Below are positions 43,761 through 52,066 of a stretch of 64,000 nucleotides of DNA, piece after piece. Numbering within the stretch: position 1 is the stretch's first letter; every line of letters begins with the position of its first letter. The stretch is from Halanaerobiales bacterium (GTDB taxonomy: Bacteria; Bacillota_F; Halanaerobiia; DY22613): positions 1 to 64,000 of the forward strand of contig JAGMES010000006.1 in NCBI GenBank assembly GCA_023128035.1. The letters are read 5' to 3'. Made by a program: the position numbers and the translations under genes. A model generated the notes under the pieces. It did no database searches. It saw only the letters and a list, made by a program, of their open reading frames with translations, and had not been told where the DNA came from.

Positions 43761-44333
43761 CTAATAAAACCGCTTACTATCCTGATACTCATATACTTTC
43801 TGCAATACTTCCCCAAACCGCTGATAATGCACAACTTCTCTTTCTCTCAAAAATTTTAGAGTATCTTTAACTCCTGGATCATCAGATAAATCTATCAAAT
43901 GCTCATAAGTTACCCGAGCTTTTTGCTCAGCAGCCATATTCTCATGTAAGTCAGCTATTATTTCACCTTTTGCCTGAATATATGCTGCTGTCCAGGCATT
44001 TCCTACTGCATCATGTGGAAATAACGCTCTACCATGACTTGCATAGTGACCTGCCAAAGGAGAATTTTTGATCTCCTCAATGCTAACTCCCTGTGTGAGC
44101 TTAAAGATTAAGGTTGCAATCATCTCCCAATGAGAAAATTCCTCTGTTCCAATATCTGTCAAAGTTCCTTCTGCTTCTTTAATAGGCATGTAATATCTTT
44201 GATTCAAATATCTTACCCCTGCAGAAAGTTCGCCATCTGGACCACCATATTGTTCATATAACAAAGCTGCTAAACGTAAATCAGGGCCATCTACACAAAC
44301 TGGATACTGCAATTTTTTCTCATAGATCCACAT
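43761..44333 (-). CDS. cotJC: Spore coat protein CotJC, manganese-catalase family
   Basis: CotJC, 190 residues, a ferritin-like di-manganese catalase-family spore coat component. Signatures: MWIYEKKLQYPVCVDGPDLR, EQYGGPDGELSAGVRYLNQR and the metal ligands in GTEEFSHWEMIATLI and EVVHYQRFGE. It is the last gene of the cotJABC operon, 27 bases after cotJB. It is likely expressed in the mother cell during sporulation. Confidence 0.9.
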   Translation of the reverse strand: MWIYEKKLQYPVCVDGPDLRLAALLYEQYGGPDGELSAGVRYLNQRYYMPIKEAEGTLTDIGTEEFSHWEMIATLIFKLTQGVSIEEIKNSPLAGHYASHGRALFPHDAVGNAWTAAYIQAKGEIIADLHENMAAEQKARVTYEHLIDLSDDPGVKDTLKFLREREVVHYQRFGEVLQKVYEYQDSKRFY

Positions 44334-44360
44334 ATCCTACTCTCCCTTCTAAAAAAATAA

Positions 44361-44930
44361 TTAAAAATCTATTCTCCACGGCCATGGTTGAGTAAGCCAT
44401 TCCCACTCATCATTAGCTCCTCTGTCAGCTGTTATTGGCCCATAAACTTCTTCCACTTTCTTTACCAACTCTCTAGCTTTTTCTACATAGTAATTGAACT
44501 GATCTAATGCTTTTTGATCCATTGGATGTGTATTAAGATATAAATTGAGATCTAACAGAGCAAATTCGATAGCCATAAGTTCTTTTAATAAAGACTTTGC
44601 TTCGTCTGATATTTTTGAATATTTTTTATTTAAGTGATCTAGATAGTTATCATGATGTTTACAATTATGCGTACACCCACAATCTTTTTTATAATAATCC
44701 TCACCACATTCATCTTTCATAAATGCTGAATGATTATTTATATTCCCCTCATAAGCCATAGTGTGAGGTGACGTTCCCATATCTGGCATTTCATTGAAAT
44801 CCGGTATTCGCATTGCATATACCATACACGGAGGTTGTATTCTAGGCATCATACCTCTAAAAGGTATATTAACAATTGGCATCATGCCGTTCCTCCAAGG
44901 CATTTGCATTCTTCCATAATCTCTATTCAT
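44361..44930 (-). CDS. cotJB: CotJB with long Met/Cys/His-rich extension
   Basis: The C-terminal ~85 residues are a CotJB domain (LLKELMAIEFALLDLNLYLN, then THPMDQKALDQFNYYVEKAR and YGPITADRGANDEWEWLTQP). CotJB is usually about 85-90 residues, but here ~100 extra residues precede it. The extension is rich in Met, Pro and Asn and carries a Cys/His cluster (DECGEDYYKKDCGCTHNCKH) that could bind metal or cross-link the coat. RBS and position between cotJA and cotJC support the start, which is 18 bases after cotJA. Confidence 0.8.
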   Translation of the reverse strand: MNRDYGRMQMPWRNGMMPIVNIPFRGMMPRIQPPCMVYAMRIPDFNEMPDMGTSPHTMAYEGNINNHSAFMKDECGEDYYKKDCGCTHNCKHHDNYLDHLNKKYSKISDEAKSLLKELMAIEFALLDLNLYLNTHPMDQKALDQFNYYVEKARELVKKVEEVYGPITADRGANDEWEWLTQPWPWRIDF

Positions 44931-44948
44931 CTAATATCTCCTCCTTCC

Positions 44949-45125
44949 CTAAGACTTTTTACATTTGGGATATGGTCGATACAATTCGGGAAAAATAGTT
45001 CCCTTCATCAATGCATCCTCTGGACTATATTGTTTATCATATTTCTGAACACGTACATATGCTCTTGCCAATTCAAATTCATTCTCCATTGACTTAGCTG
45101 GCTTCTTTTTATGAAAATCTTTCAT
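44949..45125 (-). CDS. cotJA: Spore coat associated protein CotJA
   Basis: A 58-residue CotJA: MKDFHKKKPAKSMENEFELA, then YVRVQKYDKQYSPEDALMKG and TIFPELYRPYP, the last two segments being the family hallmark. ATG 45125 follows AAGGGAGTG. It is the first gene of the cotJABC operon. CotJA and CotJC interact in the coat of characterised species. Confidence 0.85.
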   Translation of the reverse strand: MKDFHKKKPAKSMENEFELARAYVRVQKYDKQYSPEDALMKGTIFPELYRPYPKCKKS

Positions 45126-45189
45126 TTATATTCACTCCCTTATAAGGTGTTGTACTGCATGATATTCTTTTCATACCTTAAAAGTTCAT

Positions 45190-45220
45190 AAAAAAAACAG
45201 CCCACGATGAGCTGTTTTTA
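45190..45220 (-). terminator. Terminator after cstA remnant
   Basis: Stem AAACAGC / GCTGTTT with a nine-base loop followed by a T run on the minus strand. Confidence 0.65.
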
Positions 45221-45234
45221 AGATTAATCATAAA

Positions 45235-46670
45235 TTACTTTCTACTGTTAGCTAATTTCTTTTGAGTCGCCATAAAGCTTACTAAAGCTATTAACGCAAC
45301 CAATATACCACAAGTAGTACCCAATGTTATACTTTGTCTAAAACCTTCTGGTGCTACAATAATATAACTTACAGAAACGGCGGTCATAAATGTAGCAGGG
45401 ATTGTTGCGATCCAGTGAAAACGACCATGTTGGATCAGGTATGCTGCACCTGCCCAAAGTTCCATCATTGCTAAAGTCTGATTAGACCAAGCGAAATATC
45501 TCCAGATAATTGTAAAGTTTATCATAATCTAAATAACCACGATCAAATTATCCATTTGAGTTTTATCAGCAGGTTTAGCAGGAGTTATAATTGCCTGATC
45601 TGGGATAACTCCATCATCACATAGGATTACTCGTTGATGCAATTTAATACCACTTTTGCTTTTTCTAAATACAGCCCACCTATATTTAGATAAGCACAAG
45701 CTGATTGTTGAAGCATCGATTAAGTAAATCCTACCTAGTCCTTGTCTAAGTACATTGAAACCAATGTCAGAACTATATTTTTTAATGATCCCCTGGAATA
45801 ATGACTGAACAATATCGGTAGGTAAATCTCGCAACCTACGCGATAGCTGTGCTGGACTAATGGATTCTAGATCAATTAGTTTTTTATAATTATCATTATT
45901 TAGTTGATTGCTAATTTCACGCAATCCTTTGCGTTGATTTAACTGAGCAAAAATGAATAATTGGATCAGTTGTATGGTTGTAAGTTTTTTAACATACTTG
46001 TCAACCTAGTTAGAAAGTAATGATTCTAAAAATTTTTTCTGAAAAATAGGTTCAAACAGTTGAAAAAATGTGGTTTTTGTGATATCTTTGTTCATAGTGG
46101 TTCTCCTTATTTTTAGAGATTTGGGCAAAAACTATCCTAACTCTAATTATAGGGAGTTTTTTCTATTTATTCAATTAAACTAATCACATTTGGGTCTTGA
46201 CAATTCAATATTTTTTTTATGCAACGCTAGTGATATATGACAATAATGACTAACCAAACGTTAACACTTATTGAGCTCAAATTTGCTAACAACTTAGCTG
46301 GGCCAGTCATAAATACAGTACCAACCAGAATCAAAAGAATCAGAGAAAAAACTCTCATAATTTGACGAGCGTTATTACCTAAATACTCACCAATAATCTC
46401 AGATATACTTGCACCATTGTGACGAATAGAAATCATTCCAGAGAGATAATCATGAGTGGCACCAGCAAAGATTGGCCCAAGACCCGCAATATTCAGAAAT
46501 TGGATTAAGAAAATTTTATACCATGGCATTGGAACAAAATCTACACCATCAGCCATCAGTTCTGCTGGAGTTTGTCTTTTTTCGTCAGCACCAAAGATTG
46601 AATCAACTACACGTCCATAAATGAAATAACCAGCGATTAACGTAACTAACGCACCAATAAAAGTGAACAT
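45235..46670 (-). pseudogene. cstA: Carbon-starvation/pyruvate transporter CstA, disrupted
   Basis: Two ends of a CstA-family membrane transporter with an IS remnant between. The 5' part runs from ATG 46670 (GAGGGGGAATCTATT upstream): MFTFIGALVTLIAGYFIYGR, DFVPMPWYKIFLIQFLNIAG, GPIFAG, to SVNVWLVIIVIYH at 46227. The 3' part (45525-45235) resumes at FTIIWRYFAWSNQTLAMMEL and ATIPATFMTAVSVSYI. The middle, probably more than 200 residues, is lost together with half of the IS. CstA/BtsT proteins import pyruvate or peptides and are controlled by LytST-like systems; such a pair lies right upstream. Confidence 0.85.
45529..46226 (-). mobile_element. IS4-family insertion sequence remnant in cstA
   Basis: The transposase begins at ATG 46095 after AAGGAG: MNKDITKTTFFQLFEPIFQK, an amber codon at 46006-46008, then VDKYVKKLTTIQLIQLFIFA, SPAQLSRRLRDLPTDIVQSL, IYLIDASTISLCLSKYRWA with the first catalytic Asp, and ends at KTQMDNLIVVI. 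The C-terminal half with the remaining DDE residues and one IS end are missing, deleted with the centre of cstA. About 130 bases upstream of the transposase ATG up to 46226 are probably the left IS end. The element cannot move. Confidence 0.8.
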
Positions 46671-46756
46671 AATAGATTCCCCCTCGTCATATTTGATTGA
46701 AACATTACTCTCAGTGATCTCATTATACAAAAAACGAATATAAGTCACAATAAAAG

Positions 46757-46803
46757 AAAGCTATAATGCAACTTATTAAACTTAAGTTGCATTATAGCTT
46801 TTT
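46757..46803 (-). terminator. Terminator of LytTR regulator gene
   Basis: A long stem (AAGCTATAATGCAACTTA with complement TAAGTTGCATTATAGCTT) nine bases after the stop at 46812, followed by T-rich sequence. Confidence 0.8.
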
Positions 46804-46811
46804 AAATTGCA

Positions 46812-47561
46812 CTATATTTTTAAAATTTCACACAATTCTTTTATATACGTTCTACTCACGTAGACTTCACTTTTTATCTTATCATCCATTATCAAAAGAT
46901 ATTTTCCCTTAAACCACGGAACCACTTCTGTAACTCGATTTAAATTAACAAGAAAACTCCTATGACATCGAAAAAAAACCTGATCTTTTAAGTTTTCTTC
47001 TAATTCTGTGAGATTAGAATTAACAGTATAAGATCCCTCTATAGTTTTAGCTACAATATCTCCTTCTTCAGTAAAAAAAAATAATATATCTTCAAGAGAG
47101 ATCATTTTATATCTCCCTTTGTAATCTACCGGAACTTTTTTCATTTTCTGATGAGAAAAGTTTTGCACATACTCACTTTGAATAGCAGATTTAGCTTTAG
47201 GAATCAATCTATCCATAGTTGCCTTCAGTCGTTCATCTAAAATAGGCTTTAAAAGATAATCAACAGCTTCCACCTCAAAAGCATTCAACACAAATTTATC
47301 ATATGTTGTAGTAAAAACGATTTTAGGATGAATCAAATCCTTCATCTTATAAAGTTTTTCAGCAAGTTCTAAACCATTCATAACTGGCATCTCAATATCG
47401 ATAAAAGCAATATCAGGCCGTTTTTCAAGAATCAATTCTAAACCTTTTTGAGCATGTTCAGCGATCCCGACAATTTCAATATTTGAAAATTGCTCTAATA
47501 GAAATTTTAATTCTTCTCTAGCCGGTTTTTCATCTTCAACGATCACTGTCCTAATTTTCAT
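46812..47561 (-). CDS. lytR: LytTR-family response regulator
   Basis: A response regulator of 249 residues. The receiver domain (~1-120) has IVEDEKPAREE, the phosphoacceptor Asp in IAFIDIEMPVMNG and KPI at the end; a LytTR DNA-binding domain occupies ~145-245 (YKGRYKMISLEDILFFFTEE, FFRCHRSFLVNLNRVTEV). It is 36 bases after the broken sensor kinase and upstream of the broken cstA, matching the BtsSR/LytST-CstA arrangement. The gene itself is intact, so it is now a regulator without sensor or nearby target. Confidence 0.85.
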   Translation of the reverse strand: MKIRTVIVEDEKPAREELKFLLEQFSNIEIVGIAEHAQKGLELILEKRPDIAFIDIEMPVMNGLELAEKLYKMKDLIHPKIVFTTTYDKFVLNAFEVEAVDYLLKPILDERLKATMDRLIPKAKSAIQSEYVQNFSHQKMKKVPVDYKGRYKMISLEDILFFFTEEGDIVAKTIEGSYTVNSNLTELEENLKDQVFFRCHRSFLVNLNRVTEVVPWFKGKYLLIMDDKIKSEVYVSRTYIKELCEILKI

Positions 47562-47597
47562 TAAATTACCACCACCGTGTTAATCTTTATCCTAGAT

Positions 47598-48263
47598 TTA
47601 TTTACTTCTTTCAGGTACAACAAAAGTAAGAGATGTACCCACTCCTAATTGACTTTCTATCTGGATTCCTGCATTCTGACCAAAAAGATTCTGCAACCGA
47701 TGATGAACATTCGAAAGACCTATTCCTAAATTTTTACCATAACCAGTATTAAAAATCTTATCTAACTGATTTGCTGGAATACCTACTCCATTATCGATTA
47801 CTTTTATCTCAATACCATCATCCACTGCGTTTGCTTCAATCGTTATTATCCCTGTTTCCTCCAATTTAGATACTCCATGACGAATTGCATTCTCTACCAG
47901 AGGTTGGAGAGAAAGACGTGGAATTGGCCATCTTTAAGAAAATCAGGGACATCAATGACTAATTTGATTCTTTCTCCAAAGCGCGCCTGCTCAATGGTCA
48001 TATAATCCTGAACCAATTTTAGCTCTTCCTCCAACGATTGCACCTATAGCTCGAATATTTGCAAAGGCATCAAGAATTTGAATACTCAAAAAAGTCCCAG
48101 CAATAGATAAAGGAATGCAAAATAAAATCAGGTAAATTTTCCATCGTCGGGTCATTGGACCGATAATATAATTGAGTTTATAATTTTTACTCAAAATATA
48201 AGCAAATGTGATAATTACACTCATATTTTTCACTAAAGAAAATAATATATTTTCCTTTATCAT
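47598..48263 (-). pseudogene. lytS: LytS-like sensor kinase, gutted
   Basis: From ATG 48263 (AAAGGAGTG upstream) comes the start of a 5TM-LYT sensor: MIKENILFSLVKNMSVIITF, YIIGPMTRRWKIYLILFCIP and ANIRAIGAIVGG. There a deletion joins it, out of frame, to the late kinase core EEELKLVQDYMTIEQARFGE, RIKLVIDVPDFLKDGQ. A missing base near 47925 changes frame again before PRLSLQPLVENAIRHGVSK and the ATPase region IKVIDNGVGIP, GIGLSNVHHRL. LytS proteins have about 580 residues; roughly 350 are gone, including the GAF domain and phosphorylated His. Confidence 0.8.
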
Positions 48264-48332
48264 CTTTTTCACTCCTTTGCATATAAAATTTACTACGATA
48301 TAGAATATCATAAATCATTTATAATTGCAATT

Positions 48333-48917
48333 TTAATTTTTAATTAATATTTTCTGTACTTCTTTGTAATCTTCTGGTCTATTAACATTAAAAAATGACT
48401 CCAACTTTGGATCAATCTTGCGTAATTTTTCTTCAGATACATAATCAACATTTATTAATTCAAATAAATCACTTAGTTTATAACTATTTTCTAAAATTGC
48501 TTTCTCAAAAATAGAAGTTATTCTTTTCGCATAAACTGCCACTAAAGGTTCTAAATATTCTCCAACTTTAGGAATCACAAGATCTTTTTTTGAGTAATTC
48601 AATAAAAATTCTACCAATTCTATTTTAATCAAAGGCACATCACAAGCTAAGACCATATTATATTCTGATAAACTAGCCATAAGTCCTGCATGAATTCCAC
48701 TAATCGGACCAAAACCTAAATATTGATCCTGAATCACACGAACCCGATATTTTGAAAACGGTTCTACTTCTCTTGCCACAATAATAATCTCTTGAAATAG
48801 TGATGATAATCTATTAATAATGAAATTGATCATTGTATCTTTACCTAAAGGTAGAAGAGCTTTATTTCTGCCCCCCATTCTGGAATTTTTTCCACCAGCA
48901 AGTATAATTAATGTCAT
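48333..48917 (-). CDS. mobA: Molybdenum cofactor nucleotidyltransferase
   Basis: A MobA/MocA-family enzyme of 194 residues that attaches a nucleotide to molybdopterin. The nucleotide-binding loop LAGGKNSRMGGRNKALLPLG, then GFGPISGIHAGLMAS, LACDVPLIKIELVEFL and FFNVNRPEDYKEVQ are family signatures. The molybdenum enzyme that needs it here is the xanthine dehydrogenase at 55-59 kb; XDH enzymes often use the cytosine form made by MocA, so the nucleotide preference is uncertain. It is a stand-alone gene. Confidence 0.85.
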   Translation of the reverse strand: MTLIILAGGKNSRMGGRNKALLPLGKDTMINFIINRLSSLFQEIIIVAREVEPFSKYRVRVIQDQYLGFGPISGIHAGLMASLSEYNMVLACDVPLIKIELVEFLLNYSKKDLVIPKVGEYLEPLVAVYAKRITSIFEKAILENSYKLSDLFELINVDYVSEEKLRKIDPKLESFFNVNRPEDYKEVQKILIKN

Positions 48918-49025
48918 AAACCCGTGCTCCTTTCCTAAAAGAGATTCTCCATTATTCTTAAAATAAAGGGTTCACCTTAAAGAACCTATTTTATAAAATA
49001 TGCACTTTCCCTTCCTATTAAAACA

Positions 49026-49060
49026 AAAAAAACAAGCAACCATTTCTGGTCACTTGCTTA
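49026..49060 (-). terminator. Terminator of exported repeat protein gene
   Basis: An imperfect stem (CAAGTGACC / GGTTGCTTG) followed by a run of T on the minus strand, 20 bases past the stop at 49080. Confidence 0.65.
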
Positions 49061-49079
49061 GCTAATCATAAATATTATA

Positions 49080-49544
49080 TTACCAACCTCTTCTTCCACC
49101 TTTCATGCCACCTCTACGCATTCCAAAAGGTTGTTGTTGAAAATCTTCTCCATTAGCATATGAACATCCGAAACCACCACGACCCATCATAAATGGAGTA
49201 TCTTCACCAAATCTTTCTTGCATTACTTTAAAGTTTTCTTTCATATACTCTGCCTGGCTTTCAGTAATCCAACCATCTTGCAACTGTTGATCTACCCATG
49301 CAGTATAATCTTCTTCCGTAACACCATTTATTCTACGGTCATGCATCTCAATCATATAATCAGCTTGCTTTTGAGTTATCCAACCATCATCTACCTGATC
49401 TTGAACCCATTTCGGAAAATCTTCTTCAGAAAGATTACCCATCATACCTCTTGACCCAAATCCAAAACCTCCAAATGCAAATGTAGGAACCACAACCAAT
49501 CCAACTAATACTACTACCAATACAACCATCAATGATTTTTTCAT
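49080..49544 (-). CDS. Exported DUF2680-like duplicated protein
   Basis: A 154-residue secreted protein with a signal peptide (MKKSLMVVLVVVLVGLVVVP, cut near AFA). Two copies of a ~35-residue unit follow: EEDFPKWVQDQVDDGWITQK and EEDYTAWVDQQLQDGWITES, each continuing QAxYM, as in DUF2680-type proteins. The flanks are Gly/Met/Arg-rich (FGGFGFGSRGMMGN; RRGGMKGGRRGW). The single late Cys is FGCSYANG. Function unknown; an envelope or spore-surface location is inferred from the signal. Confidence 0.6.
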   Translation of the reverse strand: MKKSLMVVLVVVLVGLVVVPTFAFGGFGFGSRGMMGNLSEEDFPKWVQDQVDDGWITQKQADYMIEMHDRRINGVTEEDYTAWVDQQLQDGWITESQAEYMKENFKVMQERFGEDTPFMMGRGGFGCSYANGEDFQQQPFGMRRGGMKGGRRGW

Positions 49545-49616
49545 GATATCACTCCTTTTTGAAATATTCTTTTCTATATTTACATTGTAAAATATAATTG
49601 TTACAAAAATATGAAC

Positions 49617-49705
49617 CTAATCTTCACCTGCGTCCAACTTAGCCTGTAACTCATCAATAGAAATCAGCATTTGTGAATTAGCATAACCCTTATCAGTTGC
49701 AAATC
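49617..49705 (-). pseudogene. Possible rhodanese-protein scar
   Basis: An open stretch FATDKGYANSQMLISIDEL, then QAKLDAGED and TAG. It resembles the lead-in to a rhodanese domain (ANxxLLISxxELxAxL) but ends before the fold proper. It directly abuts the end of tnpB, so it is probably a fragment left by a deletion. Confidence 0.3.
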
Positions 49706-50293
49706 CAACCCCTTTTGACTATTCCCTGAACAGAGAAGTCGCCTTTACATTTTCGTAAGATATTTAGAGCTCCATTGACATCCGCATTAATGAGTTTTCC
49801 TGTTGAAGATAGGAATATCCCTCGGCTCACTCTTTTTCCTTTGTAGGCTTCATGTTTTCCTATTTCTTCATATGCCAGAGCATCACATTTTGATGTATAG
49901 CTTTCTTCTTGAGTTATTACTTCTATTTCATATTTTTTTGCTTTATAAGTAATATATTTTATCAGTTTCTTATATGGTATGGAGACGAATTTTTGATTGA
50001 CAACTTTACTCATATTACATTTGGTTTTCCATCCTTCATTGTAGCCTCTTCATTTATAGACTTCATCACCTGCTATGCTACCTGTGAAGGCAAAAGCTTA
50101 TAATTCTCATTATCTTTTACTATATGATAGGCTTTTTCATAATTAAAAAATTTTTCTTTTTCAAAGAAGTATTGCCTTACAGTGTATAGTTATATAGATT
50201 TTTCGCAGTATGACACATTTCTTGCAATATAGAATACTATGTTCGTCCTGTGTGTAGTCTATTAGTGGTAGTTAAGTAGGGAACATCCTCCAA
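49693..50293 (-). mobile_element. tnpB: IS200/IS605-type tnpB remnant
   Basis: A TnpB remnant. From about 50293 the N-terminal part reads YSILQEMCHTAKNLYNYTL, shifts frame, continues VRQYFFEKEKFFNYEKAYHI and NENYKLLPSQVA, meets an amber codon at 50073-50075 and QVMKSINEE. A deletion with frame change then leads to GYNEGWKTKCNMSKVVNQKF and the C-terminal part SIPYKKLIKYITYKAKKYEI, TSKCDALAYEEIGKHEAYKG, KLINADVNGALNILRK. The C-terminal zinc finger has lost half of its CxxC pairs and most of the RuvC core is absent. There is no tnpA. Confidence 0.75.
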
Positions 50294-50365
50294 TGTTAAC
50301 ACCTCCCTTCGTAAGTATATTATAGCGCAAACATACGTTCGATTCGAGAAAAAGTACAAAATCTC

Positions 50366-50413
50366 CAATTCATCTCCCTCCTACGCAAAAGCTTAGAGGA
50401 AGGAGATGAATTG
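50366..50413. repeat. Imperfect inverted repeat upstream of coat cluster
   Basis: Arms CCAATTCATCTCCCTCC and GGAAGGAGATGAATTG separated by about 15 bases. It may be the end hairpin of the tnpB element or a leader structure of the downstream coat genes. No other feature is seen in 50294-50492. Confidence 0.45.
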
Positions 50414-50492
50414 ATTTATAGAATAAAATTTTATAAAAGTGAAAGAATAAGTTTGAAACATTCAAAGAAATTTCAGAAGGGAGGGAAAATAT

Positions 50493-50675
50493 TTGCCTCT
50501 TTCTAGCAAAGAATTTGGCTATGTAAAAGATCACCTTTCATGGGAATTATTAATGGCTAAGAAATATAATGATTATGCCCAACAGGTTACAGATTTACAA
50601 CTAAGACAGACCATCAAGCAAATTGGCAGAAAACATCAAAGCAATTACAATACTTTACTCAATTTTTTATCCTAA
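50493..50675 (+). CDS. Small CotF-like spore coat protein
   Basis: A 60-residue helical protein starting at TTG 50493, nine bases after GGGAGGG. Its sequence SKEFGYVKDHLSWELLMAKK, then YAQQVTDLQLRQTIKQIGRK matches the helical hairpin of CotF-type or ferritin-like coat proteins of sporeformers. It lies 16 bases upstream of the repetitive coat gene, and a third CotF-like gene follows, so the three form one operon. The role in the coat is inferred. Confidence 0.6.
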   Translation: MPLSSKEFGYVKDHLSWELLMAKKYNDYAQQVTDLQLRQTIKQIGRKHQSNYNTLLNFLS

Positions 50676-50691
50676 GGAGGCATTAGTAAAT

Positions 50692-51435
50692 ATGAATAAC
50701 ATGAATCAATCTCGCTACGGTGGATATGGAATGACTAATTCTACTGACAGTTCCCAATATGACGGTGGCCAAGGCGGTTATGGCACCATGAATACTGGCA
50801 ATCAATATGGATATACCAGTCAATATCGTGGTAACAATCCTGCTCACTCTGAAGAAACTGGTGGGTATGCTGGCTATGGAATGACCAATTACGCTGGCGG
50901 TGGCGGTCAAGGCGGTTACGGCACCATGAATACTGGCAATCAATATGGATATACCAGTCAATATCGTGGTAATAATCCTGCTCACTCTGAAAATCTTGGT
51001 GGGTATGGTGGAAACGGAATGACCAATTACACTGGCGGTGGTGGCACTATGAATACTGGCAATCAATATGGCTACACCAGTCAATATCGTGGTAATAATC
51101 CTGCTCACTCTGAAAATCTTGGTGGGTATGATGGATACGGAATGAGCAATTATGCTGGCGATGGCGGCCAGGGTGGCTATGGCACTATGAGTACTAGCAA
51201 TCAATATGGTTATACCAGCCAATATCGTGGCAACAACCCTGCTCACTCTGAAGAAACTGGTGAGTATGGTGGAATGACCAACTACACTGGCGGTGGATCC
51301 CAATATGGAGGCACTGCACAATTTGGCGGCGGTCAAGGCGGTTATGGTACTATGAGCACTGCTAATCAATATGGATACACTGGTCAATACCGTGGTAATT
51401 CAACTCATCATAGCGAAGGTGGACGCAACTATTAA
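50692..51435 (+). CDS. Repetitive Gly/Tyr/Asn-rich spore-coat-like protein
   Basis: A 247-residue low-complexity protein with five tandem repeats of a unit of 41-55 residues. The unit core is GTMNTGNQYGYTSQYRGNNP followed by AHSE, spaced by GGY.GYGMTNY.G segments; DNA-level units start near 50782, 50920, 51043, 51181 and 51346. No Cys or Lys. ATG 50692 follows AAGGAGG; the open frame upstream to 50623 overlaps the preceding gene. It shares the NQYGYT.QY.G.NP.HSE box with the next protein. Self-assembling coat filament is a plausible role, not shown. Confidence 0.7.
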   Translation: MNNMNQSRYGGYGMTNSTDSSQYDGGQGGYGTMNTGNQYGYTSQYRGNNPAHSEETGGYAGYGMTNYAGGGGQGGYGTMNTGNQYGYTSQYRGNNPAHSENLGGYGGNGMTNYTGGGGTMNTGNQYGYTSQYRGNNPAHSENLGGYDGYGMSNYAGDGGQGGYGTMSTSNQYGYTSQYRGNNPAHSEETGEYGGMTNYTGGGSQYGGTAQFGGGQGGYGTMSTANQYGYTGQYRGNSTHHSEGGRNY

Positions 51436-51448
51436 GGAGGCATTTGTG

Positions 51449-52063
51449 ATGAATCAACAAAACAATCAAAATAATCGATATACCAATCCTCCAAACTTTG
51501 GTACAAACTATCCTAATACACAATATAAAGGATATACTGAGCAAGAAGGTTCACCTTATGGAAGTACATCCAATATGAATCAACCACAAAACCAAAGCAA
51601 TCAATACGGCTATACAACTCAATATCAGGGTGACAACCCATATCACTCTGAAAGCAGATATAGTAATTTGAAAACACATGGCGGCACAGGATATACTAGT
51701 CAAAGTAGTACTTCTCCATATCAAGGAATGAGTCAACAGTATTCTAATACTACAACTATGACTCCTGTTCAACAACAAAGAACTCAAACAGGAACCCAAT
51801 ATACCGATCGTGATAGGATTAATGATCTGTTACTCTCAGAGAAATATCTAACTGAAGGATATAATATCAGTACCTTTGAAGCTACAAACTCGCAATTACA
51901 AAGTACAATCAAAAATATCCTGAATAATACCCATACTAACAGAGAAATTCTTCACCAGACCATGCAACAACGAGGTTGGTATCAAACAGAACCTGCAGAT
52001 CAACAACAAGTTTCACAAACCTATAGTGAGTTTAATAGCTATAAGAGTCAATTGCCGTACTAA
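51449..52063 (+). CDS. CotF-family coat protein with Gln/Asn-rich head
   Basis: A 204-residue protein. The first ~120 residues are Gln/Asn/Tyr-rich and contain one copy of the repeat box of the preceding gene (NQYGYTTQYQGDNPYHSE). The last ~75 form a CotF/ferritin-like helical domain (DRINDLLLSEKYLTEGYNIS, NILNNTHTNREILHQTMQQR, GWYQTEPAD). ATG 51449 follows AAGGAGG. The shared box suggests that the two proteins bind each other or a common partner in the coat. Confidence 0.7.
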   Translation: MNQQNNQNNRYTNPPNFGTNYPNTQYKGYTEQEGSPYGSTSNMNQPQNQSNQYGYTTQYQGDNPYHSESRYSNLKTHGGTGYTSQSSTSPYQGMSQQYSNTTTMTPVQQQRTQTGTQYTDRDRINDLLLSEKYLTEGYNISTFEATNSQLQSTIKNILNNTHTNREILHQTMQQRGWYQTEPADQQQVSQTYSEFNSYKSQLPY

Positions 52064-52066
52064 GCT

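Noticed and set aside
50683..51387. Minus-strand 234-residue frame over the coat repeats
   Set aside because: It is the open antisense frame produced by the repetitive coat gene; the plus-strand gene has ribosome site, terminator and operon context.
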